A stretch of 33,295 nt of DNA. It comes from Candidatus Terryibacteriota bacterium (GTDB taxonomy: Bacteria; Patescibacteriota; Minisyncoccia; UBA9983). Shown piece by piece: positions 1 through 7,999 of the stretch. The first letter of the stretch is position 1, and each line of letters opens with the position of its first letter. Under the pieces are notes generated by a model. The model was not told where the DNA came from. It worked only from the letters and a program-made list of their open reading frames with translations, and did not search any database. A program made the translations under genes and the position numbers. The stretch is from positions 1 through 33,295 of the forward strand of contig JACQXW010000018.1 of the NCBI GenBank assembly GCA_016208535.1. Direction: 5' to 3'.

Positions 1-423
1 ATCCGCTCGCCCATTTGGCGCGGAGGCGGAATTACTCATGGCCCGACAAAGGAAAAAATTTATTCCAAAAAAATAAACAAAAAAATGGGCAAGAAAGCTT
101 TTTATACCGCTCTTTCCCAAAAATTGCGCGACCATGAGATTTTATTTTTGGATAAAATAATTCTGACCCAGTCAAAAACAAAAGAGGCAAACGTGATTTT
201 AAATAATGTTTCAAAAATAAAGGGATTTGAAAAATTAGCGGGAAAAAGAAAAAACCGCGCCATTCTCGCCTTGCCGAAAAAGGACAGCGACATCGAGCGC
301 GGCTTCCGCAACATCCCGGGCATGCAGATTTCCCGATTCAGCGACCTCAACGCCCTCAATCTGGCGAACTACAAATATCTCATCATCACCGAGCCAAAAG
401 AGGCGCTGGCGGCTTGGGAGTAA
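1..423 (+). CDS. rplD: 50S ribosomal protein L4 (uL4), 3' part only
   Basis: This is the C-terminal 140 residues of ribosomal protein L4, which binds 23S rRNA and lines the exit tunnel. The frame is open from base 1 (RSPIWRGGGITHGPTKEKIY), the conserved L4 segment following the tunnel loop, so the start lies left of the window. An internal ATG at 85 (MGKKAFYTALSQ) is not the real start because the upstream codons are clearly L4. The tail (FSDLNALNLANYKYLIITEPKEAL) is the usual L4 C-terminus. In the normal S10 operon rplW follows directly; here rplW is 2.5 kb downstream and a terminator lies just after the stop codon. Confidence 0.95.
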   Translation: MRSPIWRGGGITHGPTKEKIYSKKINKKMGKKAFYTALSQKLRDHEILFLDKIILTQSKTKEANVILNNVSKIKGFEKLAGKRKNRAILALPKKDSDIERGFRNIPGMQISRFSDLNALNLANYKYLIITEPKEALAAWE

Positions 424-450
424 AAAATTTCGCTCTAAATGTATTCTATA

Positions 451-476
451 AAAAAACGATATTTTGGTCGTTTTTT
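451..476. terminator. Bidirectional intrinsic terminator
   Basis: The arms AAAAAACGA (451-459) and TCGTTTTTT (468-476) enclose an 8-base loop. A U-run follows the stem on either strand, so it could end both rplD transcription and the convergent reverse-strand gene whose stop codon lies at 475. Confidence 0.65.
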
Positions 477-1197
477 AAGAATCTACTTGCGAGTTACGAG
501 AAAAACGAAATTTGTCCCAGAAATTACCTTTAAGTTTTTTGATTTGCTCAATATCTCTCACATCGATAGCGCTTAATACATTTGATTCTTTAATTTTTGG
601 CGAAGAAAAATATAAGAGTCCTTGCTCAGCGTCAATATGGCTAAAGTATACTTCTTCTGGACCGAAATTTTTCAAATCTATTTTTATTTTATCGTTTCGA
701 TCTATACTCTGTCTTTCAAATTCATCGGATAATTCACTAATTTTTTCTCCCAGTTCTTTTTTAAATCCGGATACGAAATTTTCATAGCTATCAAAATTCA
801 ATTTTTCAATTAACTCTTGACTATATGCCCGGCTAGGCTCTCTTTCCGGTTCTAGTTCAATAATATGACTTTTAGAATATAATTCATTAAGAAGTCTATT
901 ATTCCAATTGCTTTGTCTGATTAATTCATTGATTTCTTGTTCCGTCTTTCCTGTCCATTCAACAACATCATAGCCATATTTTTCTCGCCCCAATTTTAAC
1001 CCCTCTTCGTTTAATCGCGTAATTTCTTCACCTATTTTTATATCTTTATTCTTTAGTTCTTGTATTTTTTCCTCCCACTTTTCAATAGAATCAAACTTTT
1101 TGTCTTCTTTTTTATCTTCCATAGATTGTTCTTCGTTTTCTTTAATCTTTTCGCTGGTGGAATTTTTTTCATCATGTAGTATTGGAAGTTTTTCCAT
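475..1197 (-). CDS. Hypothetical charged coiled-coil protein
   Basis: A 240-residue protein that I do not recognise. It is very rich in Glu and Lys and has no signal peptide or membrane segment. Residues 1-30 look disordered, residues 38-75 have heptad-like coiled-coil character (EKWEEKIQELKNKDIKIGEE), and the C-terminal third (from about 165) is more mixed and may fold. It is reverse to the ribosomal genes around it and diverges from the toxin-antitoxin pair, in the segment that splits the S10 cluster. It resembles another unknown charged protein at 27015-27605 only in general style. The reading frame is convincing; no function can be given. Confidence 0.7.
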   Translation of the reverse strand: MEKLPILHDEKNSTSEKIKENEEQSMEDKKEDKKFDSIEKWEEKIQELKNKDIKIGEEITRLNEEGLKLGREKYGYDVVEWTGKTEQEINELIRQSNWNNRLLNELYSKSHIIELEPEREPSRAYSQELIEKLNFDSYENFVSGFKKELGEKISELSDEFERQSIDRNDKIKIDLKNFGPEEVYFSHIDAEQGLLYFSSPKIKESNVLSAIDVRDIEQIKKLKGNFWDKFRFSRNSQVDS

Positions 1198-1248
1198 AAT
1201 TTTATTGATTTAATTAGTTTATAATACCGACACCTTAATTGTATTTTA

Positions 1249-1263
1249 CTCTCTCTCTCTCTC
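1249..1263. repeat. CT dinucleotide microsatellite
   Basis: Seven and a half CT units lie in the divergent intergenic region, about 20 bases upstream of the -35 box of the toxin-antitoxin promoter and about 50 bases before the reverse-strand hypothetical. Confidence 0.85.
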
Positions 1264-1282
1264 GTCAAGCCCCGCGGAATAG

Positions 1283-1312
1283 TTGACTTTAATTAGGTTG
1301 GTTTGGTATTAT
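1283..1312 (+). promoter_or_regulatory. Promoter of the toxin-antitoxin operon
   Basis: A -35 box TTGACT (1283-1288), an 18-base spacer and a -10 box TATTAT (1307-1312) with an upstream TG (extended -10). The predicted start site falls at about 1318-1320, the antitoxin ATG itself, so the message would be leaderless. Confidence 0.6.
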
Positions 1313-1319
1313 AGTTTGT

Positions 1320-1550
1320 ATGAGTACTTCAACTATTGTTATACCAAAAAAGGAATATCAGGAGCTTATTGAAAAGAAGTCCCGATATGAATACCTCCGC
1401 CAAATAATTGAGGGCGATATTTTTAGTTCCCCGCCAAGCAACAGCGCCAAAGAAATTATTGGTGTTTTTAGGGCGACTAAAAAATACAGCAAAAAATTTC
1501 TGGAAAGTTTAGAAAAGGGAATGAGGCGATCGTCTTATTTTAGATTATGA
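1320..1550 (+). CDS. Putative antitoxin of a RelE-type system
   Basis: A 76-residue protein immediately before a RelE/ParE-like toxin, overlapping it by four bases (ATGA at 1547-1550), the standard antitoxin-toxin arrangement. The N-terminus (TIVIPKKEYQELIEKKSRYE) resembles antitoxins whose short strand-helix DNA-binding part is followed by a helical toxin-neutralising tail (residues 45-76, basic). No family can be named with certainty. It probably represses its own promoter, but no clear operator palindrome is visible. The call rests on partner and size more than on motif. Confidence 0.7.
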   Translation: MSTSTIVIPKKEYQELIEKKSRYEYLRQIIEGDIFSSPPSNSAKEIIGVFRATKKYSKKFLESLEKGMRRSSYFRL

Positions 1551-1795
1551 AAATAATTCCCCTTCATCCTGACATCAGAAAATACTTAAAACAAAGGAAT
1601 CTGGAGAAAAAATTTGATAAACAAAAGCAGATTTTTGAACAAAATCCTTTTTATCCAAGTTTGGAAACTGAACTACTTGAACCCAAAAGAATGAAATTTT
1701 GGAGTTTTAGGGTTGATAGAAAATATCGCGCAATTTTTATTTTTAGAGAGAAAGACGAGATTGAAATCATTGATGTCAATAATCACTACCAATAA
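1547..1795 (+). CDS. RelE/ParE-family toxin (probable mRNA interferase)
   Basis: An 82-residue protein with the compact RelE/ParE pattern: an N-terminal helix pair (HPDIRKYLKQRNLEKKFDKQ), an inter-helix NPFYPSLETELLEP stretch, and the terminal strands KFWSFRVDRKYRAIFIF and EIEIIDVNNHYQ. The basic residues of RVDRKYR and the terminal His-Tyr-Gln match the active-site region of RelE-like mRNA interferases cleaving at the ribosome. Its length is normal and nothing is truncated. A ParE (gyrase) target cannot be excluded by eye. The next gene starts three bases after the stop, so it is probably co-transcribed. Confidence 0.8.
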   Translation: MKIIPLHPDIRKYLKQRNLEKKFDKQKQIFEQNPFYPSLETELLEPKRMKFWSFRVDRKYRAIFIFREKDEIEIIDVNNHYQ

Positions 1796-1797
1796 AA

Positions 1798-2880
1798 ATG
1801 ACTCTTAAAAAATTATTTTTTGTTTTTCTTATCGTGGGGTTTTTGTTGACCCCGGTTTTTAGTTTTAGCCAAGAAAAATCAACTCTCATTCTCTTTCACG
1901 GCGAGGAGTGCCCGCATTGCATAGTGGAGAGGCAATTTTTAGCTGAGTTAAAAAAAGAAATGCCGGATTTAGAGATTATTGAATATGAGGTCTGGCACAA
2001 CGAGGAAAACAGGAAACTTTTTTTGGAAACAGCGGAAAAATTGGGAATAAAACAACTCGCTGTGCCGCTAACCATTATCGGAGACAAATATCTTCTTGGC
2101 TTTGACACTCCGGAAAACTCTGGCGAGCAAATCAAACATATGATTAAAAACCTGGAGATTAAGTCTCCAAGTGAATTTTCTCATCCGTTTTTTTTGGCTG
2201 TTACTTTGGGCGCGGTGGATGGTTTTAACCCTTGCTCAATGTGGGCTTTGTTGGTTCTTATAACTTTGGCCATTGCCACGCGTTCGCGCAAAAAAGTGTG
2301 GCTTGTTGGAAGCGTGTTTATAATCACTTCTTATATTTCCTATTTTCTCTTTATGTCTGCCTGGCTCAATACTTTTATTTTTCTGGAGTATATAAAAATA
2401 ATAAGAATTATTGTCGGCTTGGTTGCCGTTGCTGCCGGATTTCTTTCCATCAGGGAATTTTACACTTTTAAGCCGAATGTCTGCGAGGTGAGCGCGCCAG
2501 AACAGCAGAAGAAAATTTCCAATAGAATAAAAGAAGTTTTAAATTCAAAAACTGCGCTGTTTCTGGTTTTAGGAGTGGCGGGAATCGCCTTTTCCGTCAA
2601 TCTCATTGAATTGCTTTGTTCGCTCGGCCTGCCGGTGATTTTCACCAAAACCTTAACTTTGTACAATCTGGCAAAATGGAAATATTATGCCTATATCGGC
2701 CTTTATGATTTTTTCTACATGCTGGATGATATTATTGTTTTGGCCTTGGCAGGATTTTCACTGAAATTTTTCCAATTAAACGGCAAATATTCCCGCTGGT
2801 CGCGCCTTATCGCCGGCATCCTGATGCTGGCTCTCGGCGCCATCTTTCTCATAAAACCGGAACTCCTGATGTTTAAGTAA
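1798..2880 (+). CDS. Thioredoxin-CcdA/DsbD-like membrane fusion
   Basis: A 360-residue exported thiol-redox protein. Residues 1-25 are a signal peptide. Residues 27-118 form a thioredoxin-like domain with the active site C38-P-H-C41 and a cis-Pro region (AVPLTII). From about 127 there are six or seven membrane segments of the CcdA/DsbD transporter type, with the conserved Cys pair C146 (GFNPCSMWAL) and C274 (LLCSLGLP). In the DsbD family electrons pass from cytoplasmic thioredoxin through the membrane Cys pair to an extracytoplasmic thioredoxin domain, and here both outer parts are one chain. It follows the RelE toxin by two bases. The substrate is unknown; oxidative folding or repair of surface proteins is a guess. 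Confidence 0.85.
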   Translation: MTLKKLFFVFLIVGFLLTPVFSFSQEKSTLILFHGEECPHCIVERQFLAELKKEMPDLEIIEYEVWHNEENRKLFLETAEKLGIKQLAVPLTIIGDKYLLGFDTPENSGEQIKHMIKNLEIKSPSEFSHPFFLAVTLGAVDGFNPCSMWALLVLITLAIATRSRKKVWLVGSVFIITSYISYFLFMSAWLNTFIFLEYIKIIRIIVGLVAVAAGFLSIREFYTFKPNVCEVSAPEQQKKISNRIKEVLNSKTALFLVLGVAGIAFSVNLIELLCSLGLPVIFTKTLTLYNLAKWKYYAYIGLYDFFYMLDDIIVLALAGFSLKFFQLNGKYSRWSRLIAGILMLALGAIFLIKPELLMFK

Positions 2881-2881
2881 T

Positions 2882-2910
2882 TTGACTTATTTTTAGGCGT
2901 TTGTTATCCT
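2882..2910 (+). promoter_or_regulatory. Promoter driving rplW and the ribosomal cluster
   Basis: TTGACT (2882-2887), a 17-base spacer and TATCCT (2905-2910) preceded by TG (extended -10). The expected start is at 2916-2918, exactly at the rplW ATG, so the mRNA should be leaderless. It would restore expression of the cluster after the interrupting genes. Confidence 0.6.
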
Positions 2911-2917
2911 GTTTACT

Positions 2918-3322
2918 ATGGCGCTATTCGATATTTTTAAAAAAAGGAAAGAAAAAGAAAGATTTGACAAAAAAGAGAAATTGAAGGTAGATATTCCAGA
3001 GGAAACAAAAGAAGAAAAAACTGGGGCCTTGAAAAAGGCCTCTGCCTTTGCTGGCTCAAAGATAATAATTAAGCCGCATATTGCCGAGAAATCGACCATG
3101 CTCAACGAAAAGGGAGTTTATGTTTTTAAGGTCAAGCCAGATGCAAATAAAGTAATGGTCAGGCAGGAGATTAAAAAAATGTACGGCAAGGCGCCGGTCA
3201 AAATAAATATTGTCAATCTTCCTTCAAAGAAAGTTTTTATCCGAGGCAAACACGGCGTAAAATCGGGATTTAAAAAAGCCGTGGTTTATTTTAAAAAAGG
3301 AGAGAAAATAGAAATAACATAA
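2918..3322 (+). CDS. rplW: 50S ribosomal protein L23 (uL23)
   Basis: A 134-residue L23, the 23S rRNA-binding protein at the tunnel exit that docks trigger factor and SRP. The core begins near residue 50 (IIIKPHIAEKSTMLNEKGVY) and includes the KPDANKVMVRQEIKKMYG segment and the basic loop (KKVFIRGKHGVKSGFKKAVV). It has a Lys/Glu-rich N-terminal extension of about 48 residues absent from the usual protein of roughly 95 residues. rplB starts one base after its stop codon. Confidence 0.95.
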   Translation: MALFDIFKKRKEKERFDKKEKLKVDIPEETKEEKTGALKKASAFAGSKIIIKPHIAEKSTMLNEKGVYVFKVKPDANKVMVRQEIKKMYGKAPVKINIVNLPSKKVFIRGKHGVKSGFKKAVVYFKKGEKIEIT

Positions 3323-3323
3323 T

Positions 3324-4154
3324 ATGAAGAAGTATTCGCCCACAACTCCATCACAAAGACAGATGACCGGAATTTCTTTCCGGAAGATTTTGACTGTCAG
3401 AGAGCCGGAAAAAAGTTTGACCAGAGGATTTAAGCGGGCAAGAGGAAGAAATGCCTTTGGCAGAATCACCACCCGGCATAAAGGAGGCGGAGCCAAGAGG
3501 TTGTATCGGGAGATAGATTTTAAATGCGACAAAAAAGATATTCCGGCAATCATCAAAACCATTGAATATGACCCCAACAGGTCTGGTTTTATTTCTTTGG
3601 TTAATTATACTGACGGAGAAAAAAGATATGTTCTTTTGCCAAGCGGACTAAAAGTTGGCGACAAAATCATTGCCTCTCAAAATGCAGACCTCAGTCCCGG
3701 CAATCGTTTGATGTTAAAAAATATTCCTGTGGGAACTTTCATATATAATATAGAATTAAAGCCGGGAGCAGGGGCAAAATTAGCGCGCTCAGCAGGAACT
3801 TACGCGGAATTAAACGCCCATGACAAAGATTTTGTTTTAATTAAACTTCCTTCAGGAGAGATTAGAAAAGTTCATGATAATTGCTGGGCCAGTATTGGAC
3901 AGGTGTCCAATGAAGAGCATAAACTGAGAATTATTGGCAAGGCAGGAAGATCGCGCTGGCTGGGCATCAGGCCAACAGTTCGAGGTTCAGCCATGAATCC
4001 GTGCGACCACCCGTTTGGCGGCGGTGAAGGAAGGCAGAGTGCGGGGATGAAAAGGCCTAAAAATCTTTGGGGCAAGGGCATAAGGGGCGTTAAAACCAGA
4101 AAACGCAAAAAGTATTCGAATGTATTTATGATTAGCAGAAGAAAGAAAAAATAA
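3324..4154 (+). CDS. rplB: 50S ribosomal protein L2 (uL2)
   Basis: A full-length 276-residue L2, needed for subunit joining and the peptidyl-transferase region. It opens with [15 protein letters not shown] and carries [27 protein letters not shown] and the C-terminal [16 protein letters not shown] motif. The functionally important first His of the DHP motif is present; the second position, usually His in bacteria (HPHGGG), is Phe here, as is common in archaeal L2. The tail is strongly basic. It is tightly packed between rplW and rpsS. Confidence 0.97.
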   Translation: MKKYSPTTPSQRQMTGISFRKILTVREPEKSLTRGFKRARGRNAFGRITTRHKGGGAKRLYREIDFKCDKKDIPAIIKTIEYDPNRSGFISLVNYTDGEKRYVLLPSGLKVGDKIIASQNADLSPGNRLMLKNIPVGTFIYNIELKPGAGAKLARSAGTYAELNAHDKDFVLIKLPSGEIRKVHDNCWASIGQVSNEEHKLRIIGKAGRSRWLGIRPTVRGSAMNPCDHPFGGGEGRQSAGMKRPKNLWGKGIRGVKTRKRKKYSNVFMISRRKKK

Positions 4155-4155
4155 C

Positions 4156-4461
4156 ATGACACGAAGCGCAAAGAAAGGACCGTATGTGGATCCTAAATTA
4201 TTGAAGAAAATCAGCCGTCTCAAAGCAGAAGATGATGCGGTGATTAAGACCTGGTCGCGCGATTCCATGATTTCGCCGGAAATGATAGGTTATACTTTTG
4301 GCGTGCACAACGGGAAAGATTTTATTCCTGTAAAAATTACCGAGGAAATGGTCGGTCATCGGCTGGGAGAGTTCAGCCTCACCCGCAAATTTACAAGGCA
4401 CGGAGGCAAGATGCAAAAGGAAATTGAGGCAAAAAGCAAGGAGGCGGAGGTAAAAAAGTAA
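4156..4461 (+). CDS. rpsS: 30S ribosomal protein S19 (uS19)
   Basis: A 101-residue S19 with the diagnostic start [19 protein letters not shown] and the conserved centre [24 protein letters not shown] (positions about 50-73) followed by TRKFTRHG. It forms the head of the small subunit with S13. The C-terminal 15 residues are a Lys/Glu tail. It starts one base after rplB ends. Confidence 0.96.
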   Translation: MTRSAKKGPYVDPKLLKKISRLKAEDDAVIKTWSRDSMISPEMIGYTFGVHNGKDFIPVKITEEMVGHRLGEFSLTRKFTRHGGKMQKEIEAKSKEAEVKK

Positions 4462-4462
4462 T

Positions 4463-4804
4463 ATGACAGAGATTACGGCAAAATTGAATTATTACAGAAC
4501 GGCATCCAGAAAGGTTCGGCTGGTTGCGGATTTGATTCGCGGTAAAAAAATAGAGACAGCCATGAATCAGTTGAGATTTTCTTCAAAAAAAACAGCGCCT
4601 GTTTTAATAAAACTTTTAAAATCTGCCGTAAGTAACGCAAAAAATAATTTCAAGATTAAAGATCCTGAAAATTTGTATGTCAAAAAAATAACAGTTGATG
4701 AGGGACCGGTCTTAAAAAGACATATCCCTCGCGCGCGCGGGATGGCCAGCCCGATAAAAAAGAGAACAAGTCACATTACAATTGTTCTTGACAAAAAATT
4801 ATGA
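4463..4804 (+). CDS. rplV: 50S ribosomal protein L22 (uL22)
   Basis: A 113-residue L22, which binds all 23S rRNA domains and lines the exit tunnel. Visible motifs are [20 protein letters not shown] near the start, AVSNAKNNF in the middle, and the C-terminal tunnel hairpin with [29 protein letters not shown]. Length is normal. It overlaps the rpsC start by four bases (ATGA type), which suggests translational coupling. Confidence 0.96.
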   Translation: MTEITAKLNYYRTASRKVRLVADLIRGKKIETAMNQLRFSSKKTAPVLIKLLKSAVSNAKNNFKIKDPENLYVKKITVDEGPVLKRHIPRARGMASPIKKRTSHITIVLDKKL

Positions 4805-5460
4805 GTAAGACTGTTCATCCATATGCATTTAGATTGGGGATTTTGCGCAACTGGAAGTCGCGCTGGTTTAATCTCCGCAATTACAGAAAATTTTTAAAAG
4901 CAGATGTTTTACTGAGAGAGTATTTAATAAAGAAATTGCGGGGAATGTATGTTGGAAATATTGATATTGAGAGAGGGCCATCTCTTCTGCATATCATTGT
5001 CAAGACTTCCAGACCCGGCCTATTGATAGGAAGAAAGGGAGAGGGTTCAGATAAATTAAAAAAGGATATTTTAAATACTCTTCAAAAAATCGGAACTGAT
5101 ATTCCGCGCGAGATTAAACTGACGATTGAAGAATTGCAGGCTCCGGAAACTCAAGCCGCAATCCTGGCCCAGATGGCGGCTGAAAGTCTCGAAAAAAGAA
5201 TGCCCTTTAAAAGAGTGATGAAGCAGATTATTGAAAAGGCCATGACCAATAAAGCGGTTAAGGGAGTGAAGATTAATTTGTCCGGCAGATTGGGAGGGGC
5301 GGAGATGGGTAGGAGAGAATGGCTTAAAAAAGGCGCCATTCCCCTGCAAACTTTAAGGGCTGATATTGATTTTGCCCGAGAAAGAGCCCATCTTCCTTAT
5401 GGCGACATCGGTATAAAGGTCTGGGTTTATAAAGGCGAACGCTTTGATAAAAGTACTTAA
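4801..5460 (+). CDS. rpsC: 30S ribosomal protein S3 (uS3)
   Basis: A 219-residue S3, part of the mRNA entry channel. It starts [20 protein letters not shown]. The KH domain has the loop [16 protein letters not shown] (about residues 76-91), and the C-terminal domain has [21 protein letters not shown] and [14 protein letters not shown]. Length and domain order are standard. Confidence 0.97.
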   Translation: MSKTVHPYAFRLGILRNWKSRWFNLRNYRKFLKADVLLREYLIKKLRGMYVGNIDIERGPSLLHIIVKTSRPGLLIGRKGEGSDKLKKDILNTLQKIGTDIPREIKLTIEELQAPETQAAILAQMAAESLEKRMPFKRVMKQIIEKAMTNKAVKGVKINLSGRLGGAEMGRREWLKKGAIPLQTLRADIDFARERAHLPYGDIGIKVWVYKGERFDKST

Positions 5461-5466
5461 TATTTT

Positions 5467-5883
5467 ATGTTGTTTCCCAAAAAGGTAAAATTTAGAAAGT
5501 GGCAGCGAACAAGGGAAAACCCTAAAAAGACAAAGAAGGCCACTAGAGGAACCAAGTTAAGTTTTGGTTCCTTTGGATTGATTTCCGAAAATTCAGGAGA
5601 AATTAAGACCAATCAGATTGAGGCAGCCAGAAAAGCAATGTCTCATTTTGTTCAAAAGAGCGGAAAGATATGGATTAGGATTTTTGCCAATAGGTCCATT
5701 ACCGCCAAACCGCCTGAAGTGGGAATGGGTAAGGGCAAGGGCGATCCTGTGGGATTTGTGGCCAGAGTGAGGCCGGGAAAAATCATCTTTGAGATTGATG
5801 GTTTAGATGAGAAGAAAAGTCAGGAGGCCTTGAGGAAGGCCGGGTCGAAATTGCCTGTCAAGACTAAGATAATTAGTAGATAG
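5467..5883 (+). CDS. rplP: 50S ribosomal protein L16 (uL16)
   Basis: A 138-residue L16, which organises the A-site region of the large subunit. Motifs are MLFPKKVKFRKWQR at the start, GTKLSFGSFGL, IWIRIFANRSITAKP and GKGKGDPVGFVARVRPGKII (about 86-105). rpmC (L29) would normally come next, but only 25 bases of heptad repeat separate this gene from rpsQ. Confidence 0.96.
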   Translation: MLFPKKVKFRKWQRTRENPKKTKKATRGTKLSFGSFGLISENSGEIKTNQIEAARKAMSHFVQKSGKIWIRIFANRSITAKPPEVGMGKGKGDPVGFVARVRPGKIIFEIDGLDEKKSQEALRKAGSKLPVKTKIISR

Positions 5884-5908
5884 TGGTCAGTAGTCAGTAT
5901 TAAGTATT
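5882..5908. repeat. Heptad-period spacer array before rpsQ
   Basis: Four 7-base units (AGTGGTC, AGTAGTC, AGTATTA, AGTATT) run from the rplP stop codon to the rpsQ ATG and fill the whole spacer. No ribosome binding site is visible. Confidence 0.75.
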
Positions 5909-6139
5909 ATGGCAAAGAAATTAAAAGGCATGGTGGTTTCCGATGTGATGGATAAGACCATTGTTGTTCTTGTTGATCGTTATGTCAGGCATCCGAAATA
6001 TAAAAAATACATAAAGAAGAGAAAAAAGTACAAGGCTCATGATGAAAAAAATGAGTATAAAAAAGGAGACAGAGTTATTATTCAGGAGTGCCGGCCGATA
6101 TCGAAAGATAAACACTTTAAAGTAATTGAAAAAATATGA
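5909..6139 (+). CDS. rpsQ: 30S ribosomal protein S17 (uS17)
   Basis: A 76-residue S17, a 16S rRNA-binding OB-fold protein. The pattern [43 protein letters not shown] and the closing [22 protein letters not shown] are typical. The start follows the heptad spacer array. It overlaps rplN by four bases. Confidence 0.95.
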   Translation: MAKKLKGMVVSDVMDKTIVVLVDRYVRHPKYKKYIKKRKKYKAHDEKNEYKKGDRVIIQECRPISKDKHFKVIEKI

Positions 6140-6507
6140 TTCAACCCCGGACAATATTAAATGTGGCTGACAATACCGGCGCCAAACTCGTTCAGGTTAT
6201 TAAAGTTTTAGGCGGAAGCAAAAGGCGCTACGCTCAAATTGGAGATATTGTGACGGTTTCTGTAAAATCAGCCGAACCAAGAAAGATGGTGAAAAAGAAA
6301 GATGTTTTGCGCGGCCTGATTGTGCGTCAGAAATTTCCCCTGAGAAGAAAGGACGGTTCTTACATTCGCTTTGATGAGAATGCCCTTGTCATTATTGATA
6401 AGGCAAAAAAAGAGTCAATCGGCGGAAGGATTTTCGGTCCCATTCCCAGGGAGATTCAGGAAAAAGGCTATGCAAAAATTATTTCATTAGCGCCAGAAGT
6501 GGTATAG
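6136..6507 (+). CDS. rplN: 50S ribosomal protein L14 (uL14)
   Basis: A 123-residue L14, one of the most conserved proteins of the set and part of the subunit interface. It starts [20 protein letters not shown] and carries [30 protein letters not shown] and [13 protein letters not shown]. Length is exactly as expected. The start overlaps the rpsQ stop. Confidence 0.97.
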   Translation: MIQPRTILNVADNTGAKLVQVIKVLGGSKRRYAQIGDIVTVSVKSAEPRKMVKKKDVLRGLIVRQKFPLRRKDGSYIRFDENALVIIDKAKKESIGGRIFGPIPREIQEKGYAKIISLAPEVV

Positions 6508-6517
6508 ACTACGAAAT

Positions 6518-6823
6518 ATGAAAATAAAAAAAAATGATACAGTAAAAATAATTTCAGGCAAGGACCGCGGCAAGACAGGTAAGGTTACTCATGCTTTTCC
6601 CAAAGAAAATAAAATTGTGGTTGAGGGAGTGAATATCCATAAAAAACATACCCGGCCCAAGAAGCAGGGGCAAAAGGGCCAGGTTATCCAAATGCCAATG
6701 CCCATCCATATTTCCAACGCCATGATAATCTGTTCTAATTGCAGCAAACCTGTGCGCATCGCCAGCAAAAAAGCGGGTGCCAAAAAAATCCGAGTTTGCA
6801 AAAAATGCAACGGAGAGATTTAA
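6518..6823 (+). CDS. rplX: 50S ribosomal protein L24 (uL24)
   Basis: A 101-residue L24, an assembly-initiating 23S rRNA-binding protein. The KOW motif is at residues 5-30 (DTVKIISGKDRGKTGKVTHA), followed by VEGVNIHKKHTRPKKQGQKG. The C-terminal part carries two Cys pairs (CSNC and CKKC) separated by about 20 residues, a zinc-ribbon pattern found in many bacterial L24 proteins. rplE begins four bases downstream. Confidence 0.96.
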   Translation: MKIKKNDTVKIISGKDRGKTGKVTHAFPKENKIVVEGVNIHKKHTRPKKQGQKGQVIQMPMPIHISNAMIICSNCSKPVRIASKKAGAKKIRVCKKCNGEI

Positions 6824-6827
6824 AACC

Positions 6828-7364
6828 ATGATTAAAGAGAATTACAATAAAATAGCGGTGCCGGAGATGAGGAAGAAATTTGGTTATAAAAATGACCTGG
6901 CTGTTCCGAAGATTATAAAGGTTGTGGTTTCCACTGGACTAGGTTCAAAAAAAGACGATAAAGAGAAGATGGCGAATATTGAAAAATCATTCAGCCTCAT
7001 CACTGGGCAAAAGGCAAAAATCAATAAGGCGAAAAAATCAATCGCCTCTTTCAAACTGCGCCAAGGCATGCCCATCGGATATTCTGTCACTCTGCGTGGC
7101 CGGCAGATGTATGATTTTTTGGACAAACTTGTCAATGTGGCAATACCGCGAGTGAGAGATTTTAGGGGATTGAGCCCTGATTTAATAGATGAGACAGGAA
7201 ATCTGAGCGTTGGTTTTAAGGAGCATATTGTTTTTCCTGAGGCAACAGGCGATGATATAAGATCTGTCTTTGGTTTGGGAGCGACTGTGGTGACCAGCGC
7301 CAAGACTAAAGAGAAGACCTTGGAATTATTAAAGTTAATGGGATTTCCCTTTTCCAAAAAATAA
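6828..7364 (+). CDS. rplE: 50S ribosomal protein L5 (uL5)
   Basis: A 178-residue L5, which binds 5S rRNA and contacts P-site tRNA. The frame is open upstream to 6777, but that part lies over rplX; the ATG at 6828 gives the family start MIKENYNKIAVPEMRKKFGY. Motifs are VPKIIKVVVSTGLG, SFKLRQGMPIGYSVTLRG, RVRDFRGLSPDLIDETGN and KEHIVFPEA. Length is standard. Confidence 0.96.
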   Translation: MIKENYNKIAVPEMRKKFGYKNDLAVPKIIKVVVSTGLGSKKDDKEKMANIEKSFSLITGQKAKINKAKKSIASFKLRQGMPIGYSVTLRGRQMYDFLDKLVNVAIPRVRDFRGLSPDLIDETGNLSVGFKEHIVFPEATGDDIRSVFGLGATVVTSAKTKEKTLELLKLMGFPFSKK

Positions 7365-7385
7365 AATAGAATAAAAAAATCAATC

Positions 7386-7571
7386 ATGGCAAAAAAATCA
7401 GTCATTGCAAGGGCGTTAAAGAAACCGAAATACAAATCGCGAGTGGTGCGAAGGTGTTTTCGTTGCGGTCGCAAACGAGGGTATATGAGAGATTTTGATT
7501 TATGCAGAATCTGTTTCAGAGAACTTGCGCTCGAGGGGATAATTCCCGGTATTAAAAAATCAAGCTGGTAA
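7386..7571 (+). CDS. rpsZ: 30S ribosomal protein S14, zinc-binding type (uS14)
   Basis: A 61-residue short-form S14 with an intact zinc site, CFRC (about 24-27) and CRIC (about 40-43), around [12 protein letters not shown], and the conserved end [15 protein letters not shown]. The N-terminus [18 protein letters not shown] is typical. This is the zinc-containing C+ form, as opposed to the 100-residue zinc-free form. Confidence 0.96.
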   Translation: MAKKSVIARALKKPKYKSRVVRRCFRCGRKRGYMRDFDLCRICFRELALEGIIPGIKKSSW

Positions 7572-7578
7572 AAATTTT

Positions 7579-7968
7579 ATGGACCCAATTGCGAATATGC
7601 TGACAAAAATAAAGAATGCTCAGGCTGTTAAAAAGGAAACAGTCAGTGTTCCTTATTCAAAATTAAAAATGGAAATTGCGGAAATTTTAGCCCGAGAGAA
7701 ATTTATAAAGAAAGCCGAGAAAAAAGGCAAAAAAAATAAAAAAGTTATAGACGTTGTTTTGGCTTATAACAAGGAAACGAATCCGGCCATCAGCCATATT
7801 GTCAGGGTGTCAAGGCCGTCACAGCGGATTTACTCACCCTTTAAAAAATTAAAACCAGCGAGGCAAGGTTTTGGTCTTCGGATTCTTTCAACCTCCAAGG
7901 GAGTTTTAACAGACAAAGAGGCGAGGAAACAAAAGGTCGGCGGAGAAATGCTCTGCGAGGTGTGGTAA
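7579..7968 (+). CDS. rpsH: 30S ribosomal protein S8 (uS8)
   Basis: A 129-residue S8, a primary 16S rRNA binder and the regulator of the spc operon in well-studied bacteria. It starts MDPIANMLTKIKNAQAVKKE, and the C-terminal part has RQGFGLRILSTSKGVLTDKEARKQKVGGEMLCEVW, the hallmark of the family (GLRILST, G-E-ML-C-VW). The spacer to rplF is a heptad repeat array. Confidence 0.96.
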   Translation: MDPIANMLTKIKNAQAVKKETVSVPYSKLKMEIAEILAREKFIKKAEKKGKKNKKVIDVVLAYNKETNPAISHIVRVSRPSQRIYSPFKKLKPARQGFGLRILSTSKGVLTDKEARKQKVGGEMLCEVW

Positions 7969-7998
7969 TTAGATATTAGATATTAGAAATTAGAAATT
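7968..7998. repeat. Heptad-period spacer array before rplF
   Basis: Units ATTAGAT, ATTAGAT, ATTAGAA, ATTAGAA, ATT run from the rpsH stop codon to the rplF ATG, with a clean 7-base period. Confidence 0.8.
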
Positions 7999-7999
7999 T

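Noticed and set aside
6777-6827. Earlier start for rplE
   Set aside because: The extension lies inside rplX in another frame, while the ATG at 6828 gives the conserved L5 N-terminus.
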